Source: Crassaminicella indica
GTDB taxonomy: Bacteria > Bacillota > Clostridia > Peptostreptococcales > Thermotaleaceae
Direction: 5' to 3'
Assembly (NCBI RefSeq): GCF_019203185.1
Contig: NZ_CP078093.1
Coordinates: 1,178,001 to 1,242,000, forward strand
DNA: 64,000 nucleotides
The notes under the pieces are model-generated. The model made no database searches and was not told where the DNA came from. It saw only the letters and a program-made list of their open reading frames with translations. Made by a program: the position numbers and the translations under genes. This document shows, in pieces, positions 56,760 through 64,000 of the stretch. Every line of letters begins with the position of its first letter. Within the stretch, counting starts at the first letter, position 1.

Positions 56760-57962
56760 ATGCTGGTAGTGCAAAAATATGGAGGGACATCTGTAGGTAG
56801 TATTGATATGATCAAGGCTGTAGCCAAAAGAGTAGCTGATAGAAAGAAAAAAGGCGATAGTGTTGTTGTGGTTGTATCTGCAATGGGAAACACTACAGAT
56901 AAGTTAATAAGGATGGCAAAAGAGCTTTCAGACCAACCTAAAAGACGTGAGCTTGATATGTTAATATCTACTGGAGAGCAAGTGTCTATATCCCTTTTAT
57001 CTATTGCTCTGAATGAAATGGGGTATGAAGCTATATCCCTTACTGGATTTCAAGCAGGTATAGAAACGGAAGGATATCATACGAAGGGAAAAATTCAAGA
57101 TATTGATATACAAAAGGTAAAAAAATATTTAGATGATGGGAAAATAGTTGTTGTTGCAGGGTTTCAAGGAATGAATGGCAGTGGTGATATCATGACTTTA
57201 GGGAGAGGAGGATCTGATACAACAGCAGTAGCAATTGCTGCAAAACTGGAATGTGCTTGTGAAATATATACAGATGTAGATGGTATTTATACTATTGATC
57301 CAAGATTATTTCCTACTGCAAGGAAGCTTGATGAGATCAGCTATGAAGAAATGATGGAAATGGCAAGCTTAGGGGCTGGTGTTATGGAGACTAGAGCGGT
57401 GGAAATCGGACAAAAATTCAACGTGCCTATTTATGTTGCATTAAGCAACGAAGAATGGCCAGGAACGTATATAAAGGAGTTTGATGCGACTATGGAAAGC
57501 AGAGCAATTACGGGTTTATCAGCGAGTAATAAGGATTTGATGGTAACAATTAATCATGTGCCTTATGACAGTAAAAATATATCAAGAATCTTTGGGAATT
57601 TGGCTGAGAAGGATATCAATATTGATATGATTAGTCAAACAGCACCTTTAAATGGAAAAGTAAATGTGTCTTTTACAGCTCCAAAAACAGATGAAGATAT
57701 TATTTTAAATATAATGGAAAATTTAAAAAGAGAATTAAACAATATAGAGATTGATATAGAGAAGAATATTACAAAATTATCTGTTGTAGGGATAGGTATG
57801 AGAAGTCAATCAGGAGTTGCAGCAAAAATGTTTGAGATATTTGCTGAAAATGATATTGAATTTAAGCAAGTTACTACTTCTGAAATTAGAATATCTTATA
57901 CAATAGATACAAAGGATACTAAAAAAGCTGTTGAAGCAATTGCAAGGGAATTTAATCTATAA
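56760..57962 (+). CDS. lysC: Aspartokinase (lysine-responsive)
   Basis: A 400-residue enzyme phosphorylating aspartate, first step to lysine, threonine and methionine. It has VVQKYGGTSVGSIDMIKAVA at the N-terminus, VVVVVSAMGNTTDKLI near 38-53, TLGRGGSDTTAVAIAAKL near 149, and YTDVDGIYTIDPRLFPTARKLDEISYEEMMEMASLGAGVM near 174. Two ACT domains fill the last 140 residues (LMVTINHVPYDSKNISRIF and KLSVVGIGMRSQSGVAAKMF), typical for feedback-inhibited forms. The lysine riboswitch indicates lysine control at RNA level as well. AGGAGGAG-type box (GGAGGAG) lies before the ATG. Confidence 0.96.
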   Translation: MLVVQKYGGTSVGSIDMIKAVAKRVADRKKKGDSVVVVVSAMGNTTDKLIRMAKELSDQPKRRELDMLISTGEQVSISLLSIALNEMGYEAISLTGFQAGIETEGYHTKGKIQDIDIQKVKKYLDDGKIVVVAGFQGMNGSGDIMTLGRGGSDTTAVAIAAKLECACEIYTDVDGIYTIDPRLFPTARKLDEISYEEMMEMASLGAGVMETRAVEIGQKFNVPIYVALSNEEWPGTYIKEFDATMESRAITGLSASNKDLMVTINHVPYDSKNISRIFGNLAEKDINIDMISQTAPLNGKVNVSFTAPKTDEDIILNIMENLKRELNNIEIDIEKNITKLSVVGIGMRSQSGVAAKMFEIFAENDIEFKQVTTSEIRISYTIDTKDTKKAVEAIAREFNL

Positions 57963-58013
57963 AATCTATAATAGTGCAAAACTCTTTCGATAAATTTCCA
58001 GTAGCATAAAATA

Positions 58014-58048
58014 AAAAAACGAGATGTGAAATTTTCACATCTCGTTTT
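58014..58048 (+). terminator. Rho-independent terminator of lysC
   Basis: AAAACGAGATGTGAAA and TTTCACATCTCGTTTT pair perfectly with almost no loop. Confidence 0.9.
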
Positions 58049-58181
58049 AGCGTTAATCATTATTTTGTTATAATTAGGGTGAAGTAAATTACAAATAATG
58101 TAATTAATCTACTTTGCTTTAAATTATTTTGTTAAAATAGATAGAGACTACTAGCACGAGAAAATTGGAGGTTTTACTTGT

Positions 58182-58475
58182 ATGGATAAAAAGTTAAGAA
58201 ATATGTTTAAATTTATGTATTTTATTATACAACAGGTAACCGTTGGAGTTATGTATTGGTTGGTACATAGTTATTATAATGTATGTAATAGTATAACAAA
58301 TAAACTTTTATTAGGTATTGTTTTCATAGTTAGTGTAATTATCCCTAATATACAAAATAATGATAAATTGATAGAAAATAGAACAGTTATTTTATGTTTA
58401 GAAACTAGTATCGCTGTTATAGTATTTAGTATTTTATATTCAAAAATTGGAGTTCCCACTATCATATTTAAATAA
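58182..58475 (+). CDS. Small membrane protein, unknown
   Basis: A 97-residue protein with about three hydrophobic segments: FKFMYFIIQQVTVGVMYWLV, LLLGIVFIVSVIIPNI and TVILCLETSIAVIVFSILY. There is no motif I recognise. GGAGG lies ten bases upstream of the ATG. It stands alone between lysC and crt and has A+T-rich codon use (many ATA/TTA) stronger than its neighbours, which may mean a recent or fast-evolving gene. Confidence 0.6.
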   Translation: MDKKLRNMFKFMYFIIQQVTVGVMYWLVHSYYNVCNSITNKLLLGIVFIVSVIIPNIQNNDKLIENRTVILCLETSIAVIVFSILYSKIGVPTIIFK

Positions 58476-58532
58476 TATAAAAAATGGTATAGTACCAACG
58501 ATAGTACCATTGGTTGACAAAAAATATATATT

Positions 58533-58550
58533 TTGTTAAAAATTTATCAT
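58533..58550 (+). promoter_or_regulatory. Candidate Rex (redox) operator before crt-hbd
   Basis: TTGTTAAAAATTTATCAT resembles the Rex dyad TTGTTAANNNNTTAACAA: the left half is perfect and the right half matches 5 of 7. A TTGACA at 58514-58519 lies before it, so it would overlap the -10 region. Confidence 0.5.
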
Positions 58551-58622
58551 TAAAAGGGTTCCTATTTTCCAATATTAGGTGTATAATCAAAAATAGAGAA
58601 GCGTAATATAGGAGGTGCAGAT

Positions 58623-59402
58623 ATGGATTACAAATTTATTCAAATGGTGCAGCAAGAAAGAATTGCTGTTTTAAAACTAAATAGACCAAAAGCATTGAAT
58701 GCATTGAACTCTGAAGTTTTAAAGGAATTAGAATTAGCAGTAGACCAATTAGAGGCAGATAACAATGTAGATGTGGTTATTATAACAGGAGAAGGAAAAG
58801 CTTTTGTTGCTGGAGCAGATATTTCAGAAATGAAGGATTTAGGAGCAGAAGAAGGTAGAGTATTTGGAAATTTGGGACAGAGAGTATTCAGAAAAATCGA
58901 AAAAATGGAAAAACCTGTGATTGCTGCAGTCAATGGTTTTGCTTTAGGTGGTGGATGCGAATTAGCAATGTGTTGTGATATACGTATAGCTAGCAAGAAA
59001 GCAAAATTTGGGCAGCCTGAAGTAGGATTAGGGATTATACCAGGATTTTCTGGAACGCAAAGACTTCCAAGACTTGTAGGAATAGCTAAAGCTAAGGAGT
59101 TAATTTTTACAGGGGATATAATAAAAGCAGAAGAAGCTGAAAGAATTGGTCTTGTCAATAAGGTTGTAGACCCTGAAGAATTGATGAATGAAGCGATGGA
59201 TTTAGCAAAGAGAATTGCTAAAAATGCTCAAAGGGCTGTAAGATATGCTAATATTGCAATCAATAGAGGTGTTGAGACAGATATTGAAACAGGCATTGAA
59301 ATAGAGGCTGATTTATTTGGATTATGTTTTGCTACAAAGGATCAAAAGGAAGGTATGACTGCTTTTGTAGAGAAGAGAAAAGCAGTATTTAAAGGAGAAT
59401 AA
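58623..59402 (+). CDS. crt: Enoyl-CoA hydratase/3-hydroxybutyryl-CoA dehydratase (crotonase)
   Basis: A 259-residue crotonase-fold enzyme. LNRPKALNALNSEVLKELE, GEGKAFVAGADISEM near 57-71, FALGGGCELAMCCDIRIA near 105-122, and FGQPEVGLGIIPGFSGTQRLPRLVG near 128-152, which carries the two catalytic glutamates and the oxyanion glycines. It dehydrates 3-hydroxybutyryl-CoA to crotonyl-CoA in the butyrate pathway. AGGAGG lies seven bases before the ATG. hbd follows, but bcd, etfBA and thl are not in the window. Confidence 0.95.
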   Translation: MDYKFIQMVQQERIAVLKLNRPKALNALNSEVLKELELAVDQLEADNNVDVVIITGEGKAFVAGADISEMKDLGAEEGRVFGNLGQRVFRKIEKMEKPVIAAVNGFALGGGCELAMCCDIRIASKKAKFGQPEVGLGIIPGFSGTQRLPRLVGIAKAKELIFTGDIIKAEEAERIGLVNKVVDPEELMNEAMDLAKRIAKNAQRAVRYANIAINRGVETDIETGIEIEADLFGLCFATKDQKEGMTAFVEKRKAVFKGE

Positions 59403-59445
59403 AATTTAGTTTTATCATAAATATTTACATAGAGGGGGTCATTTT

Positions 59446-60294
59446 ATGAAAAAAATTGGTGTTTTAGGAACAGGAACAATGGGTGCTGGGATTATCCAAG
59501 TATTTGCACAAAAAGGTTATGAAGTTTATATGAGAGCTAGAAGACAAGAATCTATAGACAGAGGAATAAAAACAGTTACAAAGAACCTAGATAGAAGCGT
59601 TAAAAAAGGTAAAATGACAGAAGCGCAAAAGGAAGAGATTTTAGGAAGAATTCACGGTTCTACAGAGCTTGAAATTATCAAGGATTGTGATTTAATTATC
59701 GAAGCTGCTACAGAAAATATGGAGGCTAAGAAAAAATTATTTGCAGAAATTGATGAGTTAGTAAGACCTGAAGTAATATTAGCTACAAATACATCATCTC
59801 TTTCTATTACAGAAATTGCAGCAGCAACTAATAGACCAGATAAAGTAATTGGTATGCACTTTTTCAATCCAGTACCAGTAATGAAGCTTGTTGAAATCAT
59901 AAAAGGTCTTGCAACTTCAGAAGAAACAAAAGCTACTATTGTAGAGCTTACAAAAGAAATTGGGAAAACTCCAGTAGAAGTTGAAGAAGCACCAGGCTTT
60001 GTTGTAAATAGAATATTGATTCCTATGATAAATGAAGCAGTAGGTATTTTAGCTGATGGTGTTGCAAAGGCTGAAGATATTGATGAAGCAATGAAACTAG
60101 GTGCAAACCATCCAATAGGACCTTTAGCTTTAGCAGATTTGATTGGGAATGATGTGTGCTTAGCAATCATGGAAGTATTATACAATGAATTTGGTGATTC
60201 AAAATACAGACCACACACATTGCTTAGAAAAATGGTTAGAGGCAATTTATTAGGAAGAAAAACAGGTAAAGGCTTCTACGATTATAGTAAATAA
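59446..60294 (+). CDS. hbd: 3-Hydroxybutyryl-CoA dehydrogenase
   Basis: A 282-residue NAD(P)-linked enzyme. The Rossmann motif is [24 protein letters not shown] (residues 3-26). The catalytic His lies in [17 protein letters not shown] near 137-153, and [13 protein letters not shown] and [20 protein letters not shown] are also family features. It interconverts acetoacetyl-CoA and 3-hydroxybutyryl-CoA. GAGGGGG precedes the ATG, 43 bases after crt. A terminator follows. Confidence 0.97.
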   Translation: MKKIGVLGTGTMGAGIIQVFAQKGYEVYMRARRQESIDRGIKTVTKNLDRSVKKGKMTEAQKEEILGRIHGSTELEIIKDCDLIIEAATENMEAKKKLFAEIDELVRPEVILATNTSSLSITEIAAATNRPDKVIGMHFFNPVPVMKLVEIIKGLATSEETKATIVELTKEIGKTPVEVEEAPGFVVNRILIPMINEAVGILADGVAKAEDIDEAMKLGANHPIGPLALADLIGNDVCLAIMEVLYNEFGDSKYRPHTLLRKMVRGNLLGRKTGKGFYDYSK

Positions 60295-60301
60295 AAAATT
60301 T

Positions 60302-60338
60302 AAGCTCCCTTTGTGGGAGCTTCTTTAGTTTTTTGGGG
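60302..60338 (+). terminator. Rho-independent terminator of crt-hbd
   Basis: AAGCTCCC and GGGAGCTT pair around TTTGT, then a T-rich tail CTTTAGTTTTTT. Confidence 0.85.
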
Positions 60339-60417
60339 ATTTGTAATATAATTTTAACTTAATGAATATAATGATTGTGATACAATGATTTCAGAAAACC
60401 TCTGAAAGGAGAATGGC

Positions 60418-61386
60418 ATGAAAACTTTTTTAAAAATATTTGCAATCGCTTTTTTGTGTTTTATTATAGCTATAGGAGTTGGTGTATGGGTATTTTCTAA
60501 GTTTTACAAGCCTCCTACAGATGTGGTAGTAAGTGATAGAGGGAAGATAGAAAATACAGAAATTGTAGACAGTAAAAAAGAGCAAGTAGTAGAAGAGGAA
60601 AAAAGCGAGCTAGAAAAACTGATTGAAAATAGTAAAAGAATAAATGTTTTATTATTAGGTATGGAAGGAGCAAGAACAGATACAATTGTTTTTGCAAGCT
60701 TTGACCCTGAAAGCAAAAATGTTGATTTAGTATCTATACCGAGAGATACTTATTATGCTCGGAGAGGATATAATGCTCCTGAAGAGAAGAAAATAAATGC
60801 TGTTTATGGAGATCATGGCATAAAAGGTACTATGAGTGCCGTTAGCAATGTATTAGGAGGTGTACCTATTCATCATTATGTGAAGGTAACTTATTCAGGA
60901 GTAGAAAGAATTGTAAACTCCCTAGGAGGAGTAAAAGTAAATATTCCTATGAATATGGACTATGATGATCCTTACGCTAAGCCTCCACTGCATATTCATC
61001 TTAAAAAAGGAGTACAAGTTCTCGATGGAAAACACGCTATACAATTTTTAAGATTTAGAAAAGGAAATAATGGTGGAGGATATCCAGACGGAGATTTAGG
61101 ACGTATAAAAGGACAACAGCAATTTATGAAAGCGGCAATAGAAAAGGCACTAGGCTTTAGACTTCCAGTTGTTGCTAATACTGTTTTTAAATATGTAAAA
61201 ACAGATATGGATTTATCAGATATTGGAATACTGGCAAAAAATGCTTTGGGAATGACAAAAGAAAATTTAAAAGCTTATTCTCTTCCAGGGAGAGCATCAA
61301 GTCAAAACCATTTATCTTATTTTATACATGATCCAAATGCAGTAGAAAATTTAATAAAAGAAATATATAGTCGTCAAAAGCTATAA
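60418..61386 (+). CDS. LytR-CpsA-Psr (LCP) family protein
   Basis: A 322-residue protein with one N-terminal membrane helix (FAIAFLCFIIAIGVGVWVF) and an acidic linker. The LCP catalytic domain has INVLLLGMEGARTDTIVFASFDP near 77-99, VDLVSIPRDTYY near 103-114, INAVYGDHG, YSGVERIVNSLGGVKVNIP near 159-177, GKHAIQFLRFRKG near 203 and DLGRIKGQQQFMKA near 222. LCP enzymes attach glycopolymers to peptidoglycan on the outer face of the membrane. The conserved Arg and Asp residues are all present. AAAGGAGAATGGC precedes the ATG. It is monocistronic. Confidence 0.94.
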   Translation: MKTFLKIFAIAFLCFIIAIGVGVWVFSKFYKPPTDVVVSDRGKIENTEIVDSKKEQVVEEEKSELEKLIENSKRINVLLLGMEGARTDTIVFASFDPESKNVDLVSIPRDTYYARRGYNAPEEKKINAVYGDHGIKGTMSAVSNVLGGVPIHHYVKVTYSGVERIVNSLGGVKVNIPMNMDYDDPYAKPPLHIHLKKGVQVLDGKHAIQFLRFRKGNNGGGYPDGDLGRIKGQQQFMKAAIEKALGFRLPVVANTVFKYVKTDMDLSDIGILAKNALGMTKENLKAYSLPGRASSQNHLSYFIHDPNAVENLIKEIYSRQKL

Positions 61387-61413
61387 AGGAGCAGTATTTG
61401 CTGCTCTTTTATG
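61385..61413 (+). terminator. Rho-independent terminator of the LCP gene
   Basis: AAAGGAGCAG and CTGCTCTTTT pair around TATTTG. The T-run is short. Confidence 0.8.
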
Positions 61414-61541
61414 GTTTATAAAAATAGGGGTATAGATAAAATGTGATAATTTGGAAATAATAAATTATAAAAGCATTAGAAGGTTTTTTGCATAAAATGT
61501 AGAATAATTATTTTTGATATCACAAATAGGAGTGAAATCAA

Positions 61542-62690
61542 ATGAAAAAAGGAAATATAAGTGCATTTTTAGGAATTTTAGTTGTTGTTGCTGTGGTAAG
61601 TGGTGTTATCACTTCGTTTATGCTATTTAATAAACAAAAGGAAAGTATTAAGTTATCGGATAATATAACAGACCCAGTGATAAAGGATGACAAAGAAGAG
61701 GCTAGTATAAATATGGATGAAATACTAGCTGGAGTAGATGAAATGTATTTAGAATCTTATTTAGGGTCTAGTCATATTATAGAAATAAATGATAAAGACC
61801 TAGCTTCAATTGTTGATCGATTAAAAAGCTTAGAATTGAAGTTGTTAATGAAAGCAGATAATGCAGAGGAAAATATAGAAGTATATAATGACTGTTTGTA
61901 TGCTATTCACATTAAGAATAAGAATATAAAAATAAAAGTAAACGAAAAATATGTAATGGTTGAGGACGTGCAAGGGGAAACCCATTTGTTTGAAGGAGAC
62001 TTAGAGCAATTAAAGGCTTTGAATGAAGCATTAAGAGCTATTTACATGGAGCAATACAAGACTAGTGAATTGTTTGAAAATGTTAAGCTTATATGTATTG
62101 AAGCGAAAGATGAAGAAAAAAGATGGATATTAAATGAAGAAGGCGCAGAAAAGCTTCTAAAAACTATCCATTTAATAGCTCCTGTTGATGGAAAAGAAAT
62201 GGCAAGCACTCCTTGCAGCTATCCAGACTATGTAGTTACTATAGAAACGGAAGATCAAAAGTATATAATGCATATTGTAGATGAAGAAATTCTTGCATTA
62301 GATACATCGGATAATTTTGTTTATTATGAATATGATAAGAAATTATGGGATTATATTCATGAAAACTATGCTGTAGCATTTAGGAAAGATAGCAATGACT
62401 TTAAGTATTTGCTAAAGAGCTCTAAAATTATTGTAGATGATAAAGAAAACTTGTTTGATTTTGAAGATGATACTTATTATACTTTAGAAATACCAAGATG
62501 GCTTATGAAATCAAAAACAAAAGAAGTTGAAGAAATTCCTAATGATGAAGCTTTAAAGTATAGTATGCAGTTTATAGTTGATGGAGAGGCTATAGAAGTA
62601 AAAATATATGAAAACTATATAGCCTACAAAGGGAAAAATTATTATAGTGAAAAAATTAGTGAAATAATAAAAGGTGCATTAAGCGTATAA
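61542..62690 (+). CDS. Exported/membrane-anchored protein of unknown function
   Basis: A 382-residue protein. One N-terminal helix (AFLGILVVVAVVSGVITSFMLF) anchors or exports it; there is no lipobox Cys. The rest is acidic and mixed alpha/beta, with two similar blocks of the form NVKLICIEAKDEEKRW...LNEEGAEKLLKTIHLI and a similar one near the C-terminus (LKYSMQFIVDGEAIEVKIYENYIAYKGKNYYSE). I do not recognise a family. GGAGTGAAA precedes the ATG. It is a single gene between the LCP protein and murC and shares a bidirectional terminator with murC. Confidence 0.75.
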   Translation: MKKGNISAFLGILVVVAVVSGVITSFMLFNKQKESIKLSDNITDPVIKDDKEEASINMDEILAGVDEMYLESYLGSSHIIEINDKDLASIVDRLKSLELKLLMKADNAEENIEVYNDCLYAIHIKNKNIKIKVNEKYVMVEDVQGETHLFEGDLEQLKALNEALRAIYMEQYKTSELFENVKLICIEAKDEEKRWILNEEGAEKLLKTIHLIAPVDGKEMASTPCSYPDYVVTIETEDQKYIMHIVDEEILALDTSDNFVYYEYDKKLWDYIHENYAVAFRKDSNDFKYLLKSSKIIVDDKENLFDFEDDTYYTLEIPRWLMKSKTKEVEEIPNDEALKYSMQFIVDGEAIEVKIYENYIAYKGKNYYSEKISEIIKGALSV

Positions 62691-62724
62691 AAAAGGTTAA
62701 GGAGGATTCCTTAACCTTTTTTAT
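62688..62724 (+). terminator. Bidirectional terminator between the exported protein and murC
   Basis: AAAAAAGGTTAAGGA and TCCTTAACCTTTTTT form a perfect 15-bp stem around GGAT. Confidence 0.92.
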
Positions 62725-64000
62725 TTAAAAGCATTTGTCCAACCTTATATATATCCCCTGCACCCATTGTTAATACTAAATCTTTTGGCTGAGCTTTGTC
62801 TTTTACATAGGCTACTATTTTTTCAAAATTATCCATGTATATGACATTCTTGTTGTAGGATTTTATTTTTTTTACTAAATCCTTTGAATGAATTTCTCCT
62901 GTATCCTTTTCTCTTGCTGCATAAATATCTGCAATAATAATTTTATCTGCTTGATCAAAAGAATTAGCGAAATCATTTAATAGTGCTTTTGTACGAGTAT
63001 AAGTATGAGGTTGGAATATACACCATAATTTATTATGAGGAACTTTAGCTGCTGCTTTTAAAGTTGCTTTTATTTCTGTAGGATGATGGGCATAATCATC
63101 AACGATAGTAATATCACCTAATTTGCCTAATATGTCAAAGCGTCTATGTGTTCCGTGGAAATTTTTTAAGTTTTTGATTATTTTTTCTATAGGCACTCCT
63201 AAAGAATGACAGCAAGCAATAGCAGCTAGAGCATTGTTTACATTATGTTTACCAGGGATATTTAATGAAAAACTTCCTAAAAATGAATTTTTATGAAATA
63301 CATCAAAATCTGCAAAACCATTTTCATTAAAATGGATATTTTCTGTCCAATAATCACAAGATGCGTCAGAACCGTAGGTAATGATTGGACAATCAACACT
63401 AGAGAGCACTTTTTCAACGTTTGGATCATCTTTAAAAGCAATCAATAAGCCACTCTTTGGAATAAGTCTTGCAAATGCTGTGAAGGTATCTACGATATGA
63501 TCTATATCCTTAAAATAATCTAGATGATCTTTATCAATATTAAGTATAATCCCGATACTAGGGAAAAATTTTAAGAAGCTTCCTACATATTCACAAGCTT
63601 CTGTAACAAAATATTCACGATTTCCTACTTTAACATTTCCTCCTATTTGGTCTAATTCTCCTCCAATAAGGATTGTAGGATCAAAATCGCTATATTCTAA
63701 AATGATAGAAATCATAGAAGTGGTTGTTGTTTTTCCGTGTGTTCCTGAAACAGCAATGCTTTTTTTAAATTTTTTCATCAAAAGTCCTAATATTTCGGCC
63801 CTTGAAACAATAGGAATATTTTTTTTCTTTGCTTTTACAAGCTCTGGATTATCACTCTTTATGGCGGCAGTATAAACAACTAAATCACAGGAAGGTAAAT
63901 TATGTGCATTATGTCCGATATAAATTTTTGCCCCTTTTTTTGAAAGCTTTTCAGTAATACTAGAAGCTTTCATGTCAGATCCAGATACTTCATAGCCAAA
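62711..64000 (-). CDS. murC: UDP-N-acetylmuramate-L-alanine ligase, 5' end outside window
   Basis: The visible 429 residues run from the window edge (FGYEVSGSD, the early Rossmann region) to the stop at 62711. Motifs: [24 protein letters not shown], the ATP loop [15 protein letters not shown] near residues 75-92 of the visible part, [36 protein letters not shown] and [17 protein letters not shown] with FQPHTYTR. It adds L-alanine to UDP-MurNAc in the cytoplasm, a peptidoglycan step. About 25-30 N-terminal residues are missing. An internal ATG at 63973 is not the real start, because the frame continues upstream with conserved residues. Confidence 0.96.
   Translation of the reverse strand, partial: FGYEVSGSDMKASSITEKLSKKGAKIYIGHNAHNLPSCDLVVYTAAIKSDNPELVKAKKKNIPIVSRAEILGLLMKKFKKSIAVSGTHGKTTTTSMISIILEYSDFDPTILIGGELDQIGGNVKVGNREYFVTEACEYVGSFLKFFPSIGIILNIDKDHLDYFKDIDHIVDTFTAFARLIPKSGLLIAFKDDPNVEKVLSSVDCPIITYGSDASCDYWTENIHFNENGFADFDVFHKNSFLGSFSLNIPGKHNVNNALAAIACCHSLGVPIEKIIKNLKNFHGTHRRFDILGKLGDITIVDDYAHHPTEIKATLKAAAKVPHNKLWCIFQPHTYTRTKALLNDFANSFDQADKIIIADIYAAREKDTGEIHSKDLVKKIKSYNKNVIYMDNFEKIVAYVKDKAQPKDLVLTMGAGDIYKVGQMLLNKKG

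Overview
The window comes from a low-GC (about 30% by eye), spore-forming, strictly anaerobic, motile Firmicute of class Clostridia. Support comes from AT-rich spacers with strong AGGAGG ribosome binding sites, a Spo0E-family phosphatase, an oxygen-sensitive class III ribonucleotide reductase (NrdD/NrdG), crotonase plus 3-hydroxybutyryl-CoA dehydrogenase, clostridial-type AgrB/AgrD and a Firmicute-type rRNA operon. The genus cannot be fixed from reading alone; the Alkaliphilus/Crassaminicella neighbourhood is a guess that the 16S gene could settle.

Layout. 1-5.4 kb: the end of a tellurite-resistance (Ter) locus with two TerD proteins and a biosynthetic cassette (HpcH/CitE-like lyase, a four-domain double phosphoribosyltransferase, a HAD phosphatase). 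5.6-11.5 kb: three chemoreceptors. 11.9-12.5 kb: a DUF2284 metal-binding protein. 12.5-18.9 kb (minus strand): a nine-gene operon for folate and p-aminobenzoate (HD protein, pabA, pabB, pabC, folE, folP, folB, folK, DAHP synthase). 19-25.3 kb: an RNA methyltransferase, a PAS/sigma-54 activator, then an intergenic region with a 10-bp phased repeat and a candidate sigma-54 promoter leading into a Spo0E-like/chemoreceptor pair. 25.5-29.3 kb: potABCD polyamine importer. 29.4-31 kb: bioY-bioB. 31.1-33.3 kb: agrBD plus a split AgrC-like receptor/kinase. 33.6-39.9 kb: a glycoside-hydrolase-like lipoprotein, pyrE with a PyrR-type leader, nrdDG and a corrinoid adenosyltransferase.

40.5-45.9 kb is a complete rRNA operon (16S, tRNA-Ala, 23S, 5S, tRNA-Val, tRNA-Leu, tRNA-Ser) with two tandem promoters. 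Then follow typA, a cardiolipin synthase, an EamA transporter, a nitronate monooxygenase-like enzyme, an aminotransferase, a metallo-beta-lactamase-fold hydrolase, a zinc-ribbon protein, an NhaC-type antiporter, a lysine riboswitch with aspartokinase, crt-hbd, an LCP protein, an exported unknown and the 3' part of murC, which runs off the right edge.

The most interesting parts are the phased repeat with its putative sigma-54 promoter (22.5-22.8 kb), the fused double-PRTase Ter protein (2-4.6 kb), the Agr module with a receptor split into two genes and no nearby AgrA, the pABA/folate operon that carries its own DAHP synthase, and a short dispersed repeat in three intergenic regions. I found no phage, no intact insertion sequence and no CRISPR array.
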